This document shows positions 51,188 to 59,492 of a stretch of 64,000 nt of DNA, in pieces. Under the pieces are notes generated by a model, which was not told the DNA's origin, searched no databases, and saw nothing but the letters and a program-made list of their open reading frames with translations. A program made the position numbers and the translations under genes. Position 1 is the first letter of the stretch; the number at the start of each line of letters is the position of its first letter. The stretch covers positions 1,007,185 through 1,071,184 of the forward strand of contig NZ_LBMK01000003.1 in assembly GCF_001005295.1 (NCBI RefSeq), read 5' to 3'. This stretch comes from Streptomyces yangpuensis (GTDB lineage: Bacteria > Actinomycetota > Actinomycetes > Streptomycetales > Streptomycetaceae).

Positions 51188-52038
51188 CGGGATTCGAGAT
51201 CACCGGGGCGAGTGCCGCCGACATGGAGATGATCCGGGGCTGGGCCGATGAGGAGGGCTGGAATCCGGGGGACTCGGACCGTTTCGCCTTCGCCGTGGCC
51301 GATCCTGAGGGGTTCCTCGTCGGACGGCTCGACGGGGAGCCGGTGGCCTGTATCTCCGCCGTCCGTTACGGAGCCGGCTTCGGCTTCATCGGCTTCTACA
51401 TCGTCCGCCCCGCCCACCGGGGTCGCGGCTACGGCATCCGGCTCTGGCGGGCCGGGATGGAACGGCTCGACGGCCGGCTCGTCGGACTGGACGGTGTGGT
51501 CGAGCAGCAGGACAACTACCGCAAGTCCGGGTTCCGTCCGGCCTGGAACAACGTCCGTCTCGAAGGCGTGCCCCAGGGTGGCCGAGCGGACGGTGACACG
51601 GGTGGTGTCGCGATCGTGGACGCCGCCACGCTGCCCTTCGGCCTGCTCGCCGCCTACGACCGGCGGTTCTTCCCCGCGCCGCGGGACGCCTTCCTGTCCG
51701 CCTGGACCGCCCTGCCCGGACGGACCGCCCTGGCCGCCGTCCGTGACGGCCGGATCGAGGGCCTGGGTGTGATCCGCTCGTGCAGCGCCGCCCACCGGAT
51801 CGGACCCCTGTACGCGGCCACTCCCGCGGTGGCGGAGATCCTGCTGCGGGGGCTGGCGCGGCACGCGTCCGGCGGGCCGGTGGCCGTGGACGTCCCCGAC
51901 GCGAACCCCGAGGCGATGGACCTCTTCAAGAGCCTCGGTCTGGTCCCGACCTTCGAGGCGGCCCGGATGTACACCGGCCCGGCCCCGGCCCTCCCCCTGG
52001 CCGAGCTGTTCGGCGTGACCAGCCTCGAACTGGGCTGA
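51184..52038 (+). CDS. GNAT-family acetyltransferase (two-domain)
   Basis: A 284-residue protein with an N-terminal GNAT domain. It has FEITGASAADMEMIRGWADE, then FIGFYIVRPAHRGRGYGIRL, where R-G-x-G-Y-G is the acetyl-CoA pyrophosphate loop (about residue 80), and VVEQQDNYRKSGFRPAW. The C-terminal half (LPFGLLAAYDRRFFPAPRDA, DVPDANPEAMDLFKSLGLVP) is the second domain seen in YitH/HolE-like enzymes (Acetyltransf_18). ATG 51184 overlaps the ATP-grasp stop. Acetylation of a small amine is likely, perhaps the product of the coupled ATP-grasp enzyme. Confidence 0.85.
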   Translation: MTGFEITGASAADMEMIRGWADEEGWNPGDSDRFAFAVADPEGFLVGRLDGEPVACISAVRYGAGFGFIGFYIVRPAHRGRGYGIRLWRAGMERLDGRLVGLDGVVEQQDNYRKSGFRPAWNNVRLEGVPQGGRADGDTGGVAIVDAATLPFGLLAAYDRRFFPAPRDAFLSAWTALPGRTALAAVRDGRIEGLGVIRSCSAAHRIGPLYAATPAVAEILLRGLARHASGGPVAVDVPDANPEAMDLFKSLGLVPTFEAARMYTGPAPALPLAELFGVTSLELG

Positions 52039-52066
52039 GCCGACGGGGACCTGAGTGCTGTGCGGT

Positions 52067-52099
52067 GGCCGGGCGGCGGTCGCACGGCGCCGCCCGGCC
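52067..52099. terminator. Bidirectional terminator
   Basis: GGCCGGGCGGCG / CGCCGCCCGGCC, perfect 12-bp arms with a 9-base loop, between the convergent acetyltransferase and protease-inhibitor genes. Confidence 0.75.
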
Positions 52100-52116
52100 G
52101 GTTCCGTCACGCGGGA

Positions 52117-52560
52117 TCAGAAGCCGAAGAGGGCGCCCGAGGTGTTCCGCAGACCGCACGGATTGGCGAAGGTGTACGTGTAGTTGAGCCGGCGGCCCTC
52201 CCAGACACCGTCGGCCGTCACCGTCATCGGGTTCCACTCCCGGGTACAGACGGCGTCGGCGGCCGGTGCCGCGAGCGGGTCGAGCTGAGCGCCGGCCCCA
52301 CGTAACTCGCGGCACGCGGCGACCGGGTTCGGGTGGGTCCCGCCGGGCCCGGGCGCGCAGACGAGCGTCACCGCCCGCAGCACCGTGCCGGTGTCGGCGT
52401 CCGGGCCGGCCGTCACGCTGAGCACCAGCGCGGACGGCGCGTACAGACTCTGCGCACCGGCCGGCGCGGCGCCGGCCGTGCCGGGCCACACCAGCGCGGT
52501 GAGCGCGGCGAGCGCCATGGCGGCGGAACCGAGTCCGAGACCCCTTGCGATGGACCGCAT
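52117..52560 (-). CDS. sti: SSI-type subtilisin/trypsin inhibitor, TTA-containing
   Basis: A 147-residue precursor of the Streptomyces subtilisin inhibitor family. The Sec signal (LGSAAMALAALTALVWPGTA) ends at AGA. The mature protein has the family start SLYAPSALVLSVTAGPDADT, the disulfide Cys TLVCAPGPGGTHPNPVAACR, the reactive loop VCTREWNPMTVTADGVWEG and TYTFANPCGL near the C-terminus. By alignment with SSI (CPMVYDP), P1 is Arg107 instead of Met, predicting trypsin-like targets. Codon 86 is TTA (52303-52305), so synthesis should depend on the bldA tRNA. AAGGGAG lies eight bases before ATG 52560. Secreted inhibitors of this type curb proteases during aerial development. Confidence 0.93.
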   Translation of the reverse strand: MRSIARGLGLGSAAMALAALTALVWPGTAGAAPAGAQSLYAPSALVLSVTAGPDADTGTVLRAVTLVCAPGPGGTHPNPVAACRELRGAGAQLDPLAAPAADAVCTREWNPMTVTADGVWEGRRLNYTYTFANPCGLRNTSGALFGF

Positions 52561-52897
52561 TTCGAACACTCCCTTGGGTTGGTGTTTCGGATAGCGGACG
52601 CAGTCTTGCCGACGTGAGCCGCGAACGCCCGTTCGCACCCCCATTTTTCGTCACCGATCGTGTACGAATGACAGCAGACCGCAGCCATGCCGAGGAGTTG
52701 ACCTGTGGAGGAGCAGGGCGCCGAATCGGCCGAACACCGACCGGGAGACCTCCCCGCAACACCCGCAGGCCCGCCTTCATCCGCCCGTAACAGGGCCTGG
52801 TATGCCCGGCGGGACTCCCGGGGTGGGGCCTGCCCCACCCCGACAACACCCACCAGGCCCGCTGTGCCGGGCCGCCCCGCCCGGTTGGCTCAAGGGC
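52561..52897. promoter_or_regulatory. 337-bp divergent region between inhibitor and ABC exporter
   Basis: GCGAACG-CC-CGTTCGC (52621-52636), a perfect 7-bp-arm palindrome about 60-75 bp upstream of the inhibitor ATG, is a candidate operator. GGGGTGGGGC-CT-GCCCCACCCC (52820-52841) is a perfect 10-bp hairpin 57 bp before the ABC gene start. It may be a terminator, an attenuator or a structured leader. No conserved ORF was recognised between them. Confidence 0.5.
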
Positions 52898-53635
52898 ATG
52901 GAAAACGACGCGATCCGACTCCTGGACGTCAGCAGGGTCCACACGGCCGGCGGCCACCAAGTCACCGCCCTCGACCAGGTCTCCCTCCGCTTCCCCCACG
53001 GCACCTTCACCGCCGTCATGGGCCCCTCCGGCTCCGGCAAAACCACCCTCCTCCACTGCGCGGCCGGACTCGACCGGCCCACCTCCGGCACCGTGACCCT
53101 GGGCGGCACCGACCTCGGCGGGCTCGGCGAGACCCGCCTGACCCTGCTGCGGCGCGAGCGCATCGGCTTCGTCTTCCAGGCCTTCAACCTGCTGCCCGCC
53201 CTCACCGCCGAGCAGAACGTGGCCCTGCCGCTGCGCCTGGCCGGCCGCCGGCCCGCCCGGGCGGAGGTACGCGAGGTCCTCGCCCGCGTGGGACTCGCCG
53301 ACCGGGCCCGCCACCGCCCCTCCCGGATGTCCGGCGGCCAGCAGCAGCGCGTCGCCCTGGCCCGCGCCCTGATCACCCGGCCCGAGGTGCTCTTCGCCGA
53401 CGAACCCACCGGCGCCCTGGACTCGCGGACCGGCCGCGACGTGCTCACCCTGCTCCGGGACATGGCCGACACCGAACACCAGACGGTCGTCATGGTCACC
53501 CACGACCCCGTGGCCGCCTCCTACGCGGACCGGGTCGTCTTCCTCGCCGACGGCCGCCTCAGCGGCGAACTCGCCGGCGCGAGCGCCCAGCACATCGCCG
53601 CCCGCATGACGACCCTGGAGGCCGCACCGTGCTGA
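52898..53635 (+). CDS. ABC transporter ATP-binding protein (MacB/LolD type)
   Basis: A 245-residue nucleotide-binding subunit: Walker A GPSGSGKTTLLH (about 45), Q-loop FVFQAFNLLPALTAEQNV, signature MSGGQQQRVALARAL, Walker B VLFADEPTGALDSRTG and the H-loop MVTHDPVAASYADRVVF. FNLLPxLTxxxNV after the Q-loop is typical of the LolD/MacB/FtsE branch. It partners the FtsX-like permease encoded next (7-bp overlap). The ribosome site before ATG 52898 is weak; the frame is open upstream but holds the hairpin. It powers export of a lipid, lipoprotein or antimicrobial, or acts as a mechanotransmission complex. Confidence 0.9.
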   Translation: MENDAIRLLDVSRVHTAGGHQVTALDQVSLRFPHGTFTAVMGPSGSGKTTLLHCAAGLDRPTSGTVTLGGTDLGGLGETRLTLLRRERIGFVFQAFNLLPALTAEQNVALPLRLAGRRPARAEVREVLARVGLADRARHRPSRMSGGQQQRVALARALITRPEVLFADEPTGALDSRTGRDVLTLLRDMADTEHQTVVMVTHDPVAASYADRVVFLADGRLSGELAGASAQHIAARMTTLEAAPC

Positions 53636-56079
53636 CCGCCGCACTCCGCACCGCACGCGCCCGCTGGACCACCTTCGTCGGCAGCTTCGTCGCCGTCGCC
53701 CTCGGCGTCGGCCTGATCACCACCATGGGCCTCGCACTGGCCGCCACCCTCAACGCCCCCGAACCCGGGCCGGAACGCTTCGCCCGGGCCCCCGTCGTCG
53801 TCCAGGGCAACGACGTCCTGCGCGTCCCGACGCCCGCCGGGGACCGCACCCGCACCCTGGCCCACCCCACCTCCCTCACCCCCGAACTCCTACGGCGGCT
53901 CGCGGACCTCGGCCCCCTCACCCCGGACCGCTCCTTCCCCGTCCGCGCCGACGGCGGGCCGCAGCGGCTGGTCGGCCACCCCTGGCCGGTCGCCGCCTTC
54001 GCCCCGTACACCCTCGACGCCGGCCGCGCCCCCAGCGCCGACGACGAGGTGGTCACCACCGGCTGGGCCCGCCCCGGCACCCGGCTGACCACCGAGCACG
54101 GCCCCGTCACCGTCGTCGGCACCGTCGCCGACCGGGGCTTCGAAGCAGCCGTGTTCTGGACCGAGACCCGATCGGCCGCGCTCTCACCTGCCGTCCACCG
54201 GGTCGTCGTCGCCGCGGACCCCGCCGCCGTACGGGCCGCCGTGGGCCAGGACCCCGACGTACGGGTACTGACCGGCGGTGACCGCCGGTACGCCGACCCC
54301 GACCCGGACCGCGACGCCAGGGCCCTCCTCGCCGTCAACGCCCTGCTCGGCACCGCCGGCGGGGTCACCGGCTTCGTCTCGGTGTTCGTCGTCGCCTCCA
54401 CCTTCGCCTTCGCGGTCGCCCAGCGCCGCAAGGAGTTCGCGCTGCTGCGCACCGCCGGAGCCACCCCCGGCCAGGTCCGGCGCATGGTGTACGCGGAGGC
54501 GCTGCTCCTCGGCACGTCGGCCTCCGCCGCGGGCTGCCTGCTCGGCGGGTACGGTGCCCCCCTGCTCGCGCGGTGGCTGGCCGAAAACGGCACCGCGCCG
54601 GCCCGGTTCGCCATCGGCGACGCCGTCTGGCCCTACCACCTGGCCTTCTGGACCGGCCTGTTCGTCGCCTTCGCGGGAGCCGTCGCCGCGTCATGGCGGG
54701 CCGGACGCGTCGGCCCCGGTGAGGCGCTGCGCGAAGCCGCCGTCGAGACGAAGGTCATGACCCCGGGCCGCTGGATCCTCGGCGCCGGCCTGCTGCTGGC
54801 CGGGCTCGGCACCCTCGCCCACACCCTGCTCACCGACCCGTCGGACCTGCTCCACCGCAAGACGTACACCACCCGCCCGATGCTGCTCATCGTCGCCTTC
54901 GCGCTCCTGGCCCCGGTGCTGGTCCGGCCGTTGGTCCGGCTCGTCGCCTGGATCCCGGCCCGGCTGCCGGGCGCCGGCGGGATGCTGATCCGGGAGAACG
55001 CCACCGCGGGAGTCCGCCGCACGGCCGCCGTTGCCGCGCCCGTGCTCGTCACCGTGGCCCTCGCCGGCTCCCTGCTCGGCACCACCGCGACCCTGAACGA
55101 GGCCAGGACCTCGGAGATCCGGCAGCGGACCACTGCCGACTTCGTGATCACGGGCGGTCCGGGCGGGTTCGCCCCGGCCGCCGTGGAACGGGTGCGGGCG
55201 GTGCCCGGCACGGAGGTGTCCGCCACCGCCGCGACCGAGGTCCACGTACTGGAGGAGGGCGTCGCGCTGATCCGGTCCGAAGCCCGGGCCGCCGACCCGC
55301 GCGCTCTCGCCCGGACCGCCGACCTGCCGCTCGTCGCGGGCCGCGTCACCGACCTCGACGACGGTTCCGTCATCGTCACCGAGGAGTGGGAGCGCCGCAC
55401 CGTCGGTTCGACCGTGGAGGTCCGGCTCGGCGACGGCACGCCCAGGACTCTGAAGATCGCCGCCGTGATGAGCATCGGAACCGGGAACAACGGCGCCTAC
55501 GTCACCCCGGCCAACGCCCCCGGCGCTCCGGTGGACCGGATCGACGTACGCCTCGCGCCGGGCGCGGACAGCGCCGCGGCCACGTCCGGGCTGGCCGAGG
55601 CGGCCCGGGAGGCCGGGGGCCGGCTTCTCACCAGGGACCAGTGGACGGCCGACGGCCACCCGGGAACCAAGCCCACCACCCGGACGGGCTTCCTGCTGGT
55701 CCTCTGCATCGCCCTGCTCTACACCGGCATCGCGCTCGCCAACACCCTCGTGACGGCCACCGCGGACCGGGCCCGCGACCTCGCGGCCCTGCGGCTGGCG
55801 GGCGCCACCCGGTGGCAGGTCCTCCGGGTGGTGGCGGGGGAGTCCCTGACGGCCGTCCTCGTCGGCGCCGCCACGGGCACCCTCGTCGCCGCCCTGAACC
55901 TGGCCGGGATCCAGGGGGCCCTGCGGCTCCTGCACGTCAACAGCGGGATCGTCATCCCGTACGAGGCCCTCGGGGCGACGACGGCCGCCTGCACGGCTGT
56001 GGCCGTGGTCTCCGCCGTCGTCCCGGCCGCGCTGTGCCTGCGACGCCGGGCGGTCGGGACGGCCGGCGTACGGGACTGA
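53629..56079 (+). CDS. FtsX/MacB-like ABC permease
   Basis: An 816-residue permease with two FtsX domains. TM1 is FVGSFVAVALGVGLITTMGLAL near the N-terminus, then a large extracytoplasmic domain (about 45-230). A first three-helix FtsX core (GFVSVFVVASTFAFAVAQRR, KEFALLRTAGATPGQVRRMV) lies at about 245-390. A second external region follows, then a second core (FLLVLCIALLYTGIALANTL, ARDLAALRLAGATRWQVLRV) at about 690-810. This double arrangement is common in actinobacteria. GTG 53629 overlaps the ATPase gene by seven bases. No sensor kinase is adjacent, so its induction signal is unknown. Confidence 0.9.
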   Translation: MLTAALRTARARWTTFVGSFVAVALGVGLITTMGLALAATLNAPEPGPERFARAPVVVQGNDVLRVPTPAGDRTRTLAHPTSLTPELLRRLADLGPLTPDRSFPVRADGGPQRLVGHPWPVAAFAPYTLDAGRAPSADDEVVTTGWARPGTRLTTEHGPVTVVGTVADRGFEAAVFWTETRSAALSPAVHRVVVAADPAAVRAAVGQDPDVRVLTGGDRRYADPDPDRDARALLAVNALLGTAGGVTGFVSVFVVASTFAFAVAQRRKEFALLRTAGATPGQVRRMVYAEALLLGTSASAAGCLLGGYGAPLLARWLAENGTAPARFAIGDAVWPYHLAFWTGLFVAFAGAVAASWRAGRVGPGEALREAAVETKVMTPGRWILGAGLLLAGLGTLAHTLLTDPSDLLHRKTYTTRPMLLIVAFALLAPVLVRPLVRLVAWIPARLPGAGGMLIRENATAGVRRTAAVAAPVLVTVALAGSLLGTTATLNEARTSEIRQRTTADFVITGGPGGFAPAAVERVRAVPGTEVSATAATEVHVLEEGVALIRSEARAADPRALARTADLPLVAGRVTDLDDGSVIVTEEWERRTVGSTVEVRLGDGTPRTLKIAAVMSIGTGNNGAYVTPANAPGAPVDRIDVRLAPGADSAAATSGLAEAAREAGGRLLTRDQWTADGHPGTKPTTRTGFLLVLCIALLYTGIALANTLVTATADRARDLAALRLAGATRWQVLRVVAGESLTAVLVGAATGTLVAALNLAGIQGALRLLHVNSGIVIPYEALGATTAACTAVAVVSAVVPAALCLRRRAVGTAGVRD

Positions 56080-56106
56080 TCCGCGGCCACGGCCGGTCGG
56101 CCACAG

Positions 56107-56146
56107 CCGGCCGCGCGCCGGCCGGCCGCGCGTCAGCCGGCCGCGC
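56107..56146. repeat. Three CCGGCCGCGC direct repeats
   Basis: Copies at 56107-56116, 56122-56131 and 56137-56146, spaced exactly 15 bp apart, between the convergent ABC permease and cNMP-domain genes. The last copy enters the latter's 3' end. The run can also fold into GC-rich hairpins. Confidence 0.7.
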
Positions 56147-56594
56147 CCAGGCGCGGGGCGTACAGGTCCAGCAGGCGGGTGCGGGTCTGCTGGAGCCGCA
56201 TCGCGAGCACGCGACCGACCCAGTGCCCGACCGCGGACCCGAAGGCGGGATCGGCGTCCATCAGCATCCGCACGGCCGCCGCGTCGAACTCGTACGCCCG
56301 CACCGGAGTCATCGCCTCCGCGCCCAGCTGCCACACGTACGGAGGGAACAGCCAGGACCAGCCGACCAGCTCGCCGGGGCCGAGGTTCTCCACCTGCGCG
56401 GGCCGGCGGCCGGCCACCGGAACCTCCAGGGTCACGGTGCCGGAGCGCACGATCCAGAAGGAGTCCGCCCGGTGGCCTTCGTCGAAGATCCGCGCGTTCT
56501 CCGGGAAATTGACCTCACGGGCCTGCGCCATCAGCCGTCCACGGTGCTCCGCGGACAGCACGGCGGCGATTCGGATGGGGGAAGGTGTGCTCAC
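56133..56594 (-). CDS. Cyclic-nucleotide-binding domain protein without HTH
   Basis: A 153-residue protein made of one cNMP-binding (Crp/Fnr-type) domain: REVNFPENARIFDEGHRADS, FWIVRSGTVTLEVPV, then LGPGELVGWSWLFPPYVWQL with the phosphate-binding-cassette-like GELVGWSWLF. A C-terminal helix (VGHWVGRVLAMRLQQTRTRL) resembles the Crp dimerisation helix. The DNA-binding HTH of Crp is absent. Such stand-alone proteins may bind a nucleotide and a partner; the canonical Arg of the cAMP pocket is replaced, so cAMP binding is doubtful. Three copies of CCGGCCGCGC lie at and just beyond its 3' end. Confidence 0.85.
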   Translation of the reverse strand: MSTPSPIRIAAVLSAEHRGRLMAQAREVNFPENARIFDEGHRADSFWIVRSGTVTLEVPVAGRRPAQVENLGPGELVGWSWLFPPYVWQLGAEAMTPVRAYEFDAAAVRMLMDADPAFGSAVGHWVGRVLAMRLQQTRTRLLDLYAPRLGAAG

Positions 56595-56714
56595 GACGGC
56601 CTCCGATCGGACCCCCCACGACGCTCCTGCTGCTCCCAGTGTCGCCGACCCGGCCCGAACGGGACCGGGCCGTGCCGCGCCTTTCTCCCGCCGGAAAGCG
56701 TCAGGGGGTGTCGT

Positions 56715-57023
56715 TTAGGGGGTGTCCTCCGCGTTCGCCTCCATGCACGCCAGTTCCATCGCGTCCAGCACCGCCTCGTGACTGCGCCCGCTCAGCTCGG
56801 CCACGTTCTCGATCTGGGCCGTGGCCCAGGCCGCCAGGGTCATCACCAGGACCCGGAGCCCGTCGGTGCCGAACTCGGCCAGGACCGCGTCGGCCACGAC
56901 CATGGCCTCCTCGGGCACCTGCTCGGGAGGCTCCAGGCCGGCGAGGCCGCGCAGCATGACGAGGGTGCGGCGCGATATCTCCGGCGTCATCCCCGCCAGC
57001 CGCATGTCCTCTTCCTCGTTCAT
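56715..57023 (-). CDS. Hypothetical small helical protein
   Basis: A 102-residue all-helical acidic protein, Met/Glu/Ala-rich: EISRRTLVMLRGLAGLEPPE, EEAMVVADAVLAEFGTDGLR, VLVMTLAAWATAQIENVAEL. No domain was recognised. The start is ATG 57023, with GGAGGG about nine bases upstream; the frame is open for 73 more codons that are not protein-like. It lies behind the cNMP-domain gene on the same strand with 120 bp between. Confidence 0.65.
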   Translation of the reverse strand: MNEEEDMRLAGMTPEISRRTLVMLRGLAGLEPPEQVPEEAMVVADAVLAEFGTDGLRVLVMTLAAWATAQIENVAELSGRSHEAVLDAMELACMEANAEDTP

Positions 57024-57281
57024 CCGCCCCGCCCTCCGCTGCCGAGCCCCGTCCCTCAGGGCACCGTAGAGGGGCGCGGCCGCACGCGGGGCCGTTTCCG
57101 CAGGGTGACCCTGCGTGAGAGGGTGCGGGCGGCCGGAACCGGACGGGTCCGGCCGGTGCGCGGCAGCGGCGGAGCGCGCGGAAGGCGTGCGGGCGTTCGA
57201 CTTCCCCCGACGGCGACCCGCCGGTAACTTGACCCGCGGCAACCGCCCGACCGGGCGGCCGAAACCCCCGGCAGGAGCACG

Positions 57282-59225
57282 ATGAAGAGCCTGTTACGCG
57301 CCGCCCTGTGCGCCCTCCTGCTGACGGCCGGCACCGTCCCCGCACAGGCCGCGCAAGCCGCACAGGCGGCGCAAGCGGCACGGACCGCCGCCCCGGCGCC
57401 CGTCGCGAACGCCGCCGAGGCCTGGACCCCGCCGCTCTCCACACGTGGCCGGTACATCGTCGACGCGCAGGGCAACCGGTTCCGCCTGCGCTCCGGCAAC
57501 TGGGACGGGGCCCAGGGCTCCTGGAACGGTTCGGGCGACCGCAACGACCCCGCCACGCACCACAGCGGCCAGAACGCAGGCGGCATCCCTCTCGGCCTGG
57601 ACCGGGTCCCGCTGCCCACCCTCCTCGCCGATTTCCGCGCGCTCGGGCTCAACAGCATCCGGCTGCCCTTCTCCAACGAGATGCTGCGCACCACCACCCC
57701 GGTCCCGGACGCGGCCGTCGCCGCCAACCCGGCCCTGCGCGGACGCACCCCGCTGCAGGTCTTCGACGCCGTGGTCGCCGCCCTCACCGACGGCGGCTTC
57801 GCCGTCATCCTCAACAACCACACCGTCACCACCCGCTGGTGCTGCGGCCTCGACGGCAACGAACGCTGGAACAGCGGCCGTTCCACGGCCCAGTGGGCCG
57901 ACGACTGGGTCTTCCTCGCCCGCCGCTACCGCGACAACCCGCGCGTGGTCGGCGCCGACCTCTACAACGAGGTCCGCCGCGACGTCTTTCACGACCCCAA
58001 CTGGGGACTCGGCGACGACCGTGACTGGCACGCCGCCGCCCAGGAGGCCGCCGACCGCATCCTCACCGAGGCCAACCCGAACCTGCTGATCGTGGTCGAG
58101 GGCATCAACTGGTTCGGCCTGCCCGTGGACGGCTTCCCGCACGGCCGCCCCACCCTCACGCCCGTACGGACCCTCTCGCACACCCTGGTCGTCTCGAACA
58201 AGCTCGTCTACTCCGCCCACTTCTACGGGTACACCGGCCCCCACCACAGCGGAGCCACCGGTATCGGCGAGACCAGCGACCTGCGCTACCAGGACATGAG
58301 CGCCGCGCAGCTCGAACAAACCCTCTACGACCAGGCCTTCTTCGTCTCCGCGGAGACCGGCGCGCACTTCACCGCTCCCGTCTGGATCAGCGAGTTCGGC
58401 ATCGGGGCGGACGAGACCGGCGCCGCCCCGCGCACCTGGTTCGACCGCCTCACCGGACAACTGGCCGCCAAGGAAGCCGACTTCGCGTACTGGCCGCTCG
58501 TCGGCTGGAGCACCGACGCCCAGGGCAACCCCGGCGGCGACACCTGGGCGATGCTCCGCTACGACGCGGCCGGCCGCCGCACCGGCGTCCTGGACGCGGG
58601 GGACTGGCGCACCGCACGCTGGTCCGGGCTCCTCGCCGCACCCGCCCGCACCGGGCCCGTCCCCGCCACCACCGCCTGGTACCAGCTGACCACCGACCAC
58701 CGTGACCACAACGCCTCGCTGCTCACCCGGGCCGGCGGGGACTGGGACAGCGGGGCCCGCAAGGCGGTCTGCCCCGACGGCTCCCGCCTCAGCGGCCTCT
58801 CCCACACCGGCGGCCGCGCCCTGTGCACCGGCTCCGGCCTGCGCGCCCCGGCCGGCGGGCACACCGTGGTCCGAGACGAGAGGTACGTACCGGCCGGCGG
58901 CGACTGGGCCACCGGGTACACGAAGTTCCAGTGCCCGGCAGGCCAGTTCCTGATCGGCCACAGCCTGCGCGGTGAGCGGGTCTCGGCAGCGCTGTGCGCC
59001 CCGGCGCGCACCGCCCTCCCGGCGGGCGGCCGGACGCTCTGGTTCGACCGCGGGGACAACCGGCCGCCCGGTGGCCCCGGCGGCGAGTACGCCCTCGGGC
59101 ACTACAAGGGCCAGTGCCTTCCCACCGAGTACGCGGCGGGCATCGCCTTCACGACCCGGTTCGCCTCGCGTCCCTCCCCGGCCGCACTGCTGTGCCGACC
59201 CCTGCCGGGCCCCGAGGGGAGCTGA
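57282..59225 (+). CDS. Secreted GH5 glycoside hydrolase, TTA-containing
   Basis: A 647-residue secreted enzyme. Its Sec signal (ALCALLLTAGTVPAQA) is followed by repeated AQA units. The GH5 (beta/alpha)8 domain (about 55-430) has LNSIRLPFSNEMLR, ILNNHTVTTRWCCGLDGNER, the acid/base VVGADLYNEVR (Glu230) and the nucleophile VWISEFGIGADETG (Glu371). Together these match endoglucanase-type GH5. Residues about 470-640 hold three Cys-bearing repeats with W/Y-rich strands (YQLTTDHRDHNASLLTRAGG, FDRGDNRPPGGPGGEYALGH), probably a carbohydrate-binding module. Codon 5 is TTA (57294-57296), so synthesis should require the bldA tRNA. Cellulose or another beta-glucan is the probable substrate. Confidence 0.9.
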   Translation: MKSLLRAALCALLLTAGTVPAQAAQAAQAAQAARTAAPAPVANAAEAWTPPLSTRGRYIVDAQGNRFRLRSGNWDGAQGSWNGSGDRNDPATHHSGQNAGGIPLGLDRVPLPTLLADFRALGLNSIRLPFSNEMLRTTTPVPDAAVAANPALRGRTPLQVFDAVVAALTDGGFAVILNNHTVTTRWCCGLDGNERWNSGRSTAQWADDWVFLARRYRDNPRVVGADLYNEVRRDVFHDPNWGLGDDRDWHAAAQEAADRILTEANPNLLIVVEGINWFGLPVDGFPHGRPTLTPVRTLSHTLVVSNKLVYSAHFYGYTGPHHSGATGIGETSDLRYQDMSAAQLEQTLYDQAFFVSAETGAHFTAPVWISEFGIGADETGAAPRTWFDRLTGQLAAKEADFAYWPLVGWSTDAQGNPGGDTWAMLRYDAAGRRTGVLDAGDWRTARWSGLLAAPARTGPVPATTAWYQLTTDHRDHNASLLTRAGGDWDSGARKAVCPDGSRLSGLSHTGGRALCTGSGLRAPAGGHTVVRDERYVPAGGDWATGYTKFQCPAGQFLIGHSLRGERVSAALCAPARTALPAGGRTLWFDRGDNRPPGGPGGEYALGHYKGQCLPTEYAAGIAFTTRFASRPSPAALLCRPLPGPEGS

Positions 59226-59492
59226 GCCCCGTCCCGTCGGCCGCGGCGGACCGGGCTCGCCCGGCCGCCGCGAGTGCAAGTGCGAGTGCGAGGAGGACCA
59301 GGGTTGCCGCCGGCCGACCGGTGCGGCCCTGGCGCGATTTCGGCGCCGGAATGCGCCAAGTGGGGTGAACCGAGCGCCGAACCGATCTAAGGTGCGCCCG
59401 TAAGCATCGTCGCGGACACCTGTTCGGCGGTTTCCGGCCATGCCTCGCCAGTGGCGCCTTCCGGCCGCACCGCGCACTCAACTGGGGGGTTC

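Noticed and set aside
52820..52841. Riboswitch before the ABC exporter
   Set aside because: Only one simple hairpin; no conserved aptamer-like structure could be recognised.
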